From: Conexibacter sp. CPCC 205762
GTDB lineage: Bacteria; Actinomycetota; Thermoleophilia; Solirubrobacterales; Solirubrobacteraceae
Reading direction: 5' to 3'
DNA length: 64,000 nt
Assembly (NCBI RefSeq): GCF_030646155.1
Contig: NZ_JAUTDN010000028.1
Location: 1 to 64,000, forward strand
In this document: positions 58,535 to 64,000 of the stretch, in pieces
How the letters are laid out: every line of letters starts with the position of its first letter
Numbering within the stretch: position 1 is the first letter of the stretch
Made by a program: the position numbers and the translations under genes
The notes under the pieces: generated by a model
What the model was told of the DNA's origin: nothing
Database searches by the model: none
What the model saw: the letters and a program-made list of their open reading frames with translations, nothing else

Positions 58535-59416
58535 ATGCGAGCCATCGACGTCAACCATCTCGGGATCGAGCGCGTCATCTGCGCCTGGCAGGTCGGCGAC
58601 GTGATCGTCGACCCCGGCCCCGAACCAGCGCTGCCGACCCTGCTGGAGGCGCTCGGCGACTGGCGCCCGCGTGCGCTGCTGCTGACCCACATCCACCTCG
58701 ACCACGCCGGCGCGACCGGCGCGCTCGTCAAGCGCTGGCCCGACCTCGAGGTCTACGTGCACGAGCGCGGGGCGCCGCACGTGATCGACCCGTCGAAGCT
58801 GATGAACAGCGCCGGGCGCCTCTACGGCGAGGACAACATGCAGCGGCTGTGGGGCGACGTGCTGCCGGTCCCGCAGGAGCAGGTGCACGCGCTCAGCGGG
58901 GGCGAGACGCTCGACCTCGCCGGCGGCATCCGCGTCGCCTACACGCCCGGCCACGCCTCCCACCACGTCGCCTACCTGCACGAGGAGAGCGGCCGCGCCT
59001 TCGTCGGCGACGTCGCCGGCGTGCGGATCCCGCCGCTGGACCTCGTGATAGCGCCGACGCCGCCGCCGGACGTCGACGTCGAGAAGTGGGAGGCGTCGCT
59101 GGACCTGATCGGCGACTGGAGACCGGCCTCGCTCGGCCTGACCCACTTCGGCGCGGTCGAGGACGCGGCGGCGCAGCTGGACGCGACGCGCCAGTCGCTG
59201 CGCGACCTCGCCGGCCTCGCCCGCCGCGGCGACGCCGACCTGCTGGAGAACGCCGTCCGCTCGACGATCGAGCGCGAGGCCGACGGTCCCGCGACCGTCC
59301 AGGCGTACGAGGCGGCGGTCCCGCCGTCGCACCTGTTCATGGGGCTGGAGCGCTACTGGCGCAAGCGCGCCGAGCGCGAGGCAGCTGACGCGAGCGTCCC
59401 CGACGGGTCGCGCTAA
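58535..59416 (+). CDS. Metallo-beta-lactamase-fold hydrolase
   Basis: A 293-residue MBL-fold protein. Metal ligands are in LLLTHIHLDHAGATG, then TPGHASHHVAYL and FVGDVAGVRIP. The C-terminal 90 residues are helical, as in MBL proteins with a C-terminal winged helix. Glyoxalase II-like or thioesterase activity is possible; substrate unknown. It is divergent from ecm and followed 14 nt later by clpS. Confidence 0.9.
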   Translation: MRAIDVNHLGIERVICAWQVGDVIVDPGPEPALPTLLEALGDWRPRALLLTHIHLDHAGATGALVKRWPDLEVYVHERGAPHVIDPSKLMNSAGRLYGEDNMQRLWGDVLPVPQEQVHALSGGETLDLAGGIRVAYTPGHASHHVAYLHEESGRAFVGDVAGVRIPPLDLVIAPTPPPDVDVEKWEASLDLIGDWRPASLGLTHFGAVEDAAAQLDATRQSLRDLAGLARRGDADLLENAVRSTIEREADGPATVQAYEAAVPPSHLFMGLERYWRKRAEREAADASVPDGSR

Positions 59417-59430
59417 GGTGCGGTGAAGCC

Positions 59431-59718
59431 ATGGGGCAGACGATCGAGAAGCCGCGCGTCCAGGGGCCCGGCAGCGGGCTCGGCGGCAACTGGCGCGTGA
59501 TCGTCAAGAACGACGATCACAACACCTTCGACCACGTCGCGATGACGCTCGCGCGCTACATCCCGGGCGTCACGGTCCCGATCGGCTACAGCATCGCCGA
59601 CCGCATCCACAACTCCGGCCAGGCGATCGTCTGGTCGGGGATGAAGGAGGTCGCGGAGCTGTACTGGGAGCAGCTGCAGGGAGCGGGGCTGACGATGGCC
59701 CCGCTCGAACAAGGCTGA
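59431..59718 (+). CDS. clpS: ClpS, adaptor of the Clp protease
   Basis: A 95-residue adaptor that delivers N-degron proteins to ClpAP/ClpCP. The core reads WRVIVKNDDHNTFDHVAMTLARYIPG and GQAIVWSGMKEVAELYWEQLQGAGL. NDDHNTFDHV matches the degron-binding loop of the family. It follows the MBL gene closely and may be co-transcribed. No Clp ATPase gene is nearby. Confidence 0.92.
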   Translation: MGQTIEKPRVQGPGSGLGGNWRVIVKNDDHNTFDHVAMTLARYIPGVTVPIGYSIADRIHNSGQAIVWSGMKEVAELYWEQLQGAGLTMAPLEQG

Positions 59719-59719
59719 C

Positions 59720-60976
59720 TCAGCCCTTCACCGTGAAGTGCAGGTCGCGGCGCACGCCGGCGCCGCGTGACGGCACGGCCGTCAGCGTCACCGGCAGGCC
59801 GCCGGCGCGGCGCGCGAGCGAGCGCGAGGCGGTCAGCGGCACGCGCCACGTCATCTGTCTGCCGCGCGCGAGCGAGATCGTGCGCTTGCCCATGTCGAAG
59901 CCGCCGGCGCGCGTCAGCCGCACCGTGCCGGCGCAGCCGGGGCCGTCGGCGGCGAGCAGGCCGATCGCGATCTGGCAGCGGACGGTCACGACGACCGCGC
60001 CGCCCTGCAGCTTCAGCACCGGCTTGACCTTGAAGCTGCTGCGGTCGCTGTCGTCGCGGCCGGGGAAGGGGAAGACGAGCGTCGGCGTCGTCATGCGGGT
60101 GCTGCCGGCGGGGCCGATCTCGCCGTTCTCGCAGTCGATCGCGGCGTCGTCGCGGGGGTCGAGGATGACCGTGTCGCGACCGCGGTTGCACGCGATCGAC
60201 TGCGGGCGGCCGTCGCGCAGCTCGAAGCGGTCGTTGCCGTCGCCGCCCTCGAACTGCTCGAAGTTGCGCAGCGTGTCGCGCTCGCCCGCGCCGCCGCTGC
60301 CGCCCTTGACGCTCGGCCGCACCTTGACCGCGGTCTTGCGCGGGCTGAGCGCGCCGTCGCTGCCGATCACGTCGACGTAGGTCATCAGGTCGTTGTCGGC
60401 GCCGCCGTCGAGCACGTCGTCGCCGCCACCGCCGCCGATCACGTCCTGGCCGCGGCCGCCGCTGATCCTGTCGTCCGCGGGGCCGCCGATCAGCAGGTCG
60501 TCGCCGTCGCCGCCGACGATCGTCGCCGGCAGATTCGCCTTCACGCGCACGTCGCCGCCGACGTTGCCGGTGCGGACGTCGAGCCGCTTCACCTGCAGCA
60601 GCTGTTCGGTCGTTCTGAGCGGATCGACGGGTCTGAGCGGGTCGACCGGCGTGGCCGGGTCGGTCGTTCTCACCGGATCGGTCTGCGCCGGATCGGCCGG
60701 CTTGACGTACTCGACCGGGCAGTCGGCGCGGTAGCGGTCTCTGCTGACCGTGCACTGCGCGGGCGCGGAGATGCGGCTGCCGCGCTCGTCGAGGCGGATC
60801 GTCTCACCGCCGTCGACCAGCGAGATCACGACGTTGATCGGCTCGATGCCGTCGCCGTGGTAGACGAACGTGTCGTCGTCGTAGGCGACGACGCCGCCGG
60901 CGAACGCCGGGGCGGAGGCAGCCAGCGTCGCGACAAGCGCGAGCGGCGCGATCAGGGGGAGACGGTTCAAGCGCAT
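59720..60976 (-). CDS. Second exported RTX-type repeat protein
   Basis: A 418-residue protein with signal peptide RLNRLPLIAPLALVATLAASAPAFA. A Pro-rich tandem stretch (DPVRTTDPATPVDPLRPVDP) precedes GGxGxD repeats (VGGDGDDLLIGGPADDRISG, IGGGGGDDVLDGGADNDLM). The C-terminal part is a basic beta-domain. The layout matches the protein at 21350, so the two are a paralogous surface-protein type. The stop lies 1 nt from the end of clpS. Confidence 0.83.
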   Translation of the reverse strand: MRLNRLPLIAPLALVATLAASAPAFAGGVVAYDDDTFVYHGDGIEPINVVISLVDGGETIRLDERGSRISAPAQCTVSRDRYRADCPVEYVKPADPAQTDPVRTTDPATPVDPLRPVDPLRTTEQLLQVKRLDVRTGNVGGDVRVKANLPATIVGGDGDDLLIGGPADDRISGGRGQDVIGGGGGDDVLDGGADNDLMTYVDVIGSDGALSPRKTAVKVRPSVKGGSGGAGERDTLRNFEQFEGGDGNDRFELRDGRPQSIACNRGRDTVILDPRDDAAIDCENGEIGPAGSTRMTTPTLVFPFPGRDDSDRSSFKVKPVLKLQGGAVVVTVRCQIAIGLLAADGPGCAGTVRLTRAGGFDMGKRTISLARGRQMTWRVPLTASRSLARRAGGLPVTLTAVPSRGAGVRRDLHFTVKG

Positions 60977-61094
60977 GAAGGGGGGAGAAAAGAAGCGTCG
61001 CGACCGGGGTACCCGATCGCGACGGATGCAGACATCGTACGGATGAGAACCGACGGCTCGCCCCAAGGTTGCGGCGCGCGCGTCGAAGCGCGGC

Positions 61095-62015
61095 TCAGCC
61101 GGCGGGCGCCAGCTCCCGGTCCTTCTCCTTGCTGCGCTGCTTCTCCTCGCTGACCGTTCTGACGTTCCAGACGATGTGCGTCTTCTCCATCGCCCAGATC
61201 ACGACGGCCGACGGGTCGGCCAGTCTCTCCCAGCGCTTGAGGCCGTGGGAGGCGGAGGTCGGGAAGGCGTGGTGGTTGTGGTGCCACGCCTCGCCGAGCG
61301 ACGGGATCGCGAGCCAGATGTTGTTCGTCGACTTGTCGTCGGTCTCGAAGCGGCGGCGGCCGAAGTAGTGGCAGATCGAGTTGACCGACCAGGTGACGTG
61401 GTGGATCAGGAAGATCCGCACGAGGCCGCCCCAGACGAAGCCGGTCAGCGCGCCCATCGGGTCGAAGCCGGTGAGGACGAAGCCGAACAGCGCCGGCAGC
61501 AGCAGCGACAGCAGCACCCACAGCGGGAAGGTGCGGTTGACCCAGCGGATCGGCTTGTCTCTGATCAGGTCGGGCGCGTAGCGGTGCGCGGAGGCGCGGC
61601 CGTGGTGGTCGCCGTCGATCAGCCAGCCGACCTGCGCGTGCCAGAGGCCGTGGATCGCGCCCTTGAGGCCGCCGTCGTGGCCGAGGTGGGGGCTGTGCGG
61701 ATCGCCGTCCTCGTCGGAGAAGGCGTGGTGCTTGCGGTGGTCGGCGACCCAGGTGATGACGCTGCCCTCGATCGCCATCGAGCCGGCGATCGCGAACAGC
61801 ACGCGGACCGGCTCGGAGGTCTCGAAGGAGCGGTGGGTGAAGAGGCGGTGGAAGCCGATCGTCACGCCGAAGCCGGTGAAGAGGTAGAAGCCGACCATGA
61901 TCGCGATGTCCGTCCAGCCGACGGCCTTGTTCCACAGCAGCACGATCGCCGCGAAGATGCCAAGGACGGGCAGGAAGACCGCGAGGAGGTTGTAGAGACG
62001 GGCAGGGCGGGTCAT
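61095..62015 (-). CDS. Membrane fatty-acid (acyl-CoA) desaturase
   Basis: A 306-residue di-iron desaturase. Three His boxes are present: GFHRLFTHRSF, DHRKHHAFSD and WHHNHHAFP, in the order of stearoyl-CoA delta-9 desaturases. Four or so membrane helices flank them. It would introduce a double bond to adjust membrane fluidity. TAGGGT (62029-62024) is 8 nt before the ATG. It is divergent from the PucR-type regulator with 85 bases between starts. Confidence 0.93.
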   Translation of the reverse strand: MTRPARLYNLLAVFLPVLGIFAAIVLLWNKAVGWTDIAIMVGFYLFTGFGVTIGFHRLFTHRSFETSEPVRVLFAIAGSMAIEGSVITWVADHRKHHAFSDEDGDPHSPHLGHDGGLKGAIHGLWHAQVGWLIDGDHHGRASAHRYAPDLIRDKPIRWVNRTFPLWVLLSLLLPALFGFVLTGFDPMGALTGFVWGGLVRIFLIHHVTWSVNSICHYFGRRRFETDDKSTNNIWLAIPSLGEAWHHNHHAFPTSASHGLKRWERLADPSAVVIWAMEKTHIVWNVRTVSEEKQRSKEKDRELAPAG

Positions 62016-62082
62016 GGCTTTGGACCCTAGGACGAATCAGACCCCCTGTCCTCGTCTGGCGGCAACGTCTCGTGCAGGCGTT

Positions 62083-62101
62083 TTTGTACGATCTCTACAA
62101 A
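62083..62101. promoter_or_regulatory. Inverted repeat overlapping the PucR-type gene start
   Basis: TTTGTA (62083-62088), 7 bases, TACAAA (62096-62101). The last A is the first base of the regulator's ATG, and TACGAT (62087-62092) within it is a -10 candidate. It could be an operator for autoregulation and for the divergent desaturase. Confidence 0.5.
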
Positions 62102-63279
62102 TGACGACCTCGGAGATCCTTCGTCCCTGGCATGCGCTGCCGCCCTCTGTCGCCGCCGCGCTGCGGCCGGAGCTGCCGGGCGTCGCGCAGGAGATCATCG
62201 AGGCGGTGCGGGTCGAGGTGCCGCCGTACGCGCGCCGGCTGGAGGGCCCCTTCGGCCGCGGCCTGATCGCCGGCGTCGAGCAGGCGCTGCGCCAGTTCGT
62301 CGACGGGCTCGGCACCGGCGGCAAGCTGCCGCGGGCGCGCGTCTACGTCGACCTCGGCCGCGGCGAGATGCGCGCCGGCCGCTCGCTCGACACGCTCCTG
62401 AGCGCCTACCGCGTCGGCGCGCGCGTCGCCTGGCGCCGCTTCGCCTCGCTCGGCGCCGAGGCCGGCCTGCCGCCGGCGACGCTGTTCGAGCTGGCCGAGT
62501 CGATCTTCGTCTACATCGACGAGCTGTCGGCGAAGTCGGCCGAGGGCTACGCCTCCGAGCAGTCGGCCGCCGCCGGCGAGCGCTCCGCCCGCCGCCAGCG
62601 GCTCGTGCGGATGCTCGTGCGGACGCCGCCGGCCGACCCGCTCGACGTCGAGGAGACCGCCCGCGAGGCCGAGTGGCGGCTGCCCGAGGAGGTCGCGGTG
62701 CTCGTCTTCGCGGAGGAGCAGCGGGCGCGCGTCGTGCCGCGGCTGCCGGCCGACGCGATCGTCGAGCTGGTCGGCGAGGTCGTCGTCGCGGTGATCCCCG
62801 ACCCCGCTCGCAGCGACCGCGCGCAGCAGCTCGCGCGCGCCGTCGGCGGGCGGCTCCACGCCGCCCTCGGCCCGGCCGTCTCGTGGCGCGACGCCGCCGT
62901 CAGCCTGCTGCGCGCCCGCGCCGTGCTGGCGCTCGTGGAGGAGGGCGTGGTGCGGCAGAGGGGCGTGATCCGCGCCGACGACCACGCTGCCGCGCTGCTG
63001 CTGCGCAGCGACCGCAGGCTCGCGCAGGAGCTGGTGCGGGCGCGGCTGGCGCCGCTCGCCGCGCTGCCCGACGGTCCGCGCGCCCGCCTGACCGAGACGC
63101 TCGCCGCCTGGCTCGCCGAGCAGGGGCGGCTGCAGCTCGTCGCCGAGCGGCTGCACGTCCACCCGCAGACGGCGCGCTACCGGCTCGGGCAGCTGAGAGA
63201 GCTGTTCGGCGACGCGCTCGAGCAGCCGGCCGCCCGCTTCGAGCTGGAGCTGGCGCTGCGCGCCGACGGGCTCTTGTAG
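62101..63279 (+). CDS. PucR/CdaR-type transcriptional regulator
   Basis: A 392-residue protein. The C-terminus carries the PucR HTH: LAEQGRLQLVAERLHVHPQTARYRLGQLRELFG. The N-terminal part is helical (EGPFGRGLIAGVEQALRQFVDGLG), and a degenerate GGDEF-like middle is possible. PucR-type FasR in Streptomyces controls fatty-acid synthesis genes, so control of the divergent desaturase is plausible inference. Leaderless: TACGAT ends 8 nt before the ATG. Confidence 0.87.
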   Translation: MTTSEILRPWHALPPSVAAALRPELPGVAQEIIEAVRVEVPPYARRLEGPFGRGLIAGVEQALRQFVDGLGTGGKLPRARVYVDLGRGEMRAGRSLDTLLSAYRVGARVAWRRFASLGAEAGLPPATLFELAESIFVYIDELSAKSAEGYASEQSAAAGERSARRQRLVRMLVRTPPADPLDVEETAREAEWRLPEEVAVLVFAEEQRARVVPRLPADAIVELVGEVVVAVIPDPARSDRAQQLARAVGGRLHAALGPAVSWRDAAVSLLRARAVLALVEEGVVRQRGVIRADDHAAALLLRSDRRLAQELVRARLAPLAALPDGPRARLTETLAAWLAEQGRLQLVAERLHVHPQTARYRLGQLRELFGDALEQPAARFELELALRADGLL

Positions 63280-63314
63280 CGCGCACCGCCGACGCGCCCG
63301 TCAGGATCCTCGCC

Positions 63315-64000
63315 ATGCGCAGGTGGTGGGAGAGCGTCGTCGGGCATCCGTGGCTGGTCGGCAGCCCGACGCTGCCGGGCACGACCGTCGGCCGCCGCGC
63401 CCGCTGGCTGACGATCGCCGCGATCGTGCTCGCGAACGCGATCGGCACGCTCGTCGTCGTCGCCTTCGCGCTGCTGGCGCTGCCGAAGCCCAACGACATC
63501 GACGACCGCGGCACGGTGATCGCGCTCAACCTCGGCCTCGCCGGCGTCTACGTCACGCTCGCGCTCGTCGTCGGCGTCTTCTGGGGCCGGCGCGTGGTCG
63601 AGGGCGGGCGGCACGGCACCGAGCGCTGGCTGCGCAGCGACCGCCGCGCCGACGCCGCCGAGCGCCGCCACATCCTGCGCGCGCCGCTGCGCGTCGCGCG
63701 CGTGACCGCCGCGCTGTGGATCGCCGCCGCGCTCGCCTTCGGCCTGCTCGACGGCCTCTTCGCCGACCCGCTGCTGGGGCTCGGCGTCGGCATGACGGTC
63801 CTGCTCGGCGGCCTCACGACCTCCTCGTTCGCCTACTTCCTCGCCGAGCTGGCGCTGCGGCCGATCGTCGCCCGCGCGCTCGCGCACGGCCCGCCGGAGC
63901 GGCGCGGCGTGCCGGGCGTGGCGACCCGCTGGATCCTCTCGTGGACGCTCGGCACCGCCGTCCCGCTGGTCGGGCTGGTGCTGATCGGGATCGTCGCCTT
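63315..64000 (+). CDS. Membrane protein, N-terminal part, possibly a class III adenylate cyclase
   Basis: The frame opens at ATG 63315 (MRRWWESVVGHPWLVGSPTL) and stays open for 228 codons to the window edge, so the gene is cut off. Five or six hydrophobic helices are seen, with a charged loop RRVVEGGRHGTERWLRSDRRADAAERRHILR. The layout recalls the six-helix membrane anchors of actinobacterial adenylate cyclases, which continue into HAMP and cyclase domains; the decisive part lies outside. CAGGAT (63302-63307) is 7 nt before the ATG. Confidence 0.65.
   Translation, partial: MRRWWESVVGHPWLVGSPTLPGTTVGRRARWLTIAAIVLANAIGTLVVVAFALLALPKPNDIDDRGTVIALNLGLAGVYVTLALVVGVFWGRRVVEGGRHGTERWLRSDRRADAAERRHILRAPLRVARVTAALWIAAALAFGLLDGLFADPLLGLGVGMTVLLGGLTTSSFAYFLAELALRPIVARALAHGPPERRGVPGVATRWILSWTLGTAVPLVGLVLIGIVA

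Overview
The window looks like chromosomal DNA from a very GC-rich actinobacterium, most likely a member of the Solirubrobacterales such as Conexibacter. That placement is inference. It rests on the base composition, SOS boxes of the Gram-positive CGAAC-N4-GTTCG type, an ImuB/DnaE2 mutasome, a c-di-AMP riboswitch, an FprA-type ferredoxin reductase, exported proteins with decapeptide repeats (x-G-A-V-T-x-x-K-L-x), and many genes that start 6-7 nt after a TANNNT box with no Shine-Dalgarno sequence. Chemoreceptors behind GCCGAT promoters suggest a motile cell. No phage, IS element, CRISPR array, tRNA or rRNA was seen.

Left third (1-26 kb). A truncated helical protein is followed by a four-gene operon: an NMT1-type ABC importer (lipoprotein, ATPase, permease) and a cytoplasmic amidohydrolase/deaminase. 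Next come a membrane protein and a large exported quinoprotein dehydrogenase with a cytochrome c domain at each end. The SOS mutagenesis block follows: imuB, a small overlapping partner and dnaE2, with a frame-disrupted exported gene between them. A membrane cytochrome c, a cysteine-less DksA-like protein, a c-di-AMP riboswitch with a small tail-anchored protein, a carboxymuconolactone decarboxylase-like protein, an HxlR regulator and glutamine synthetase come next. After these lie secreted proteins, fprA, an RTX-type protein, a thioredoxin-fold YyaL protein and the ridA-threonine dehydratase pair.

Middle (26-44 kb). An ECF sigma factor has its ribosome site inside a hairpin and is followed by a MerR-DICT regulator. 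A C26 peptidase and a GMC oxidoreductase with a ferredoxin-like Cys motif follow. Three paralogous chemoreceptors come next, two behind sigma-28-like promoters and one almost without a sensor domain, interrupted by an acyl-CoA dehydrogenase. Then come a possible SCP2-like protein, a decapeptide-repeat protein, two CitE-type CoA-ester lyases, a MaoC hydratase and GTP-dependent PEP carboxykinase.

Right third (44-64 kb). This holds a TerB/Coq4-like fusion, a TetR regulator facing tandem operators, Ogt, FKBP, molybdenum-cofactor genes mobA and moaA, a redoxin-like lipoprotein, an exported glycerophosphodiesterase, meaB and an ethylmalonyl-CoA mutase, an MBL hydrolase with clpS, a second RTX-type protein, a fatty-acid desaturase divergent from a PucR-type regulator, and the start of a membrane protein cut by the window edge.

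How the parts work together. The mutase with MeaB, the two CoA-ester lyases, the MaoC hydratase and possibly the acyl-CoA dehydrogenase match steps of the ethylmalonyl-CoA pathway of acetyl-CoA assimilation, with PEP carboxykinase leading to gluconeogenesis. Four observations stand out. Leaderless promoters are common, and in four places a TAG stop codon is also the -10 of the next gene. imuB and dnaE2 have identical SOS promoters in which the LexA box ends on the start codon. The AGA arginine codon is sharply enriched in exported proteins. The c-di-AMP riboswitch controls an uncharacterised 81-residue membrane protein.
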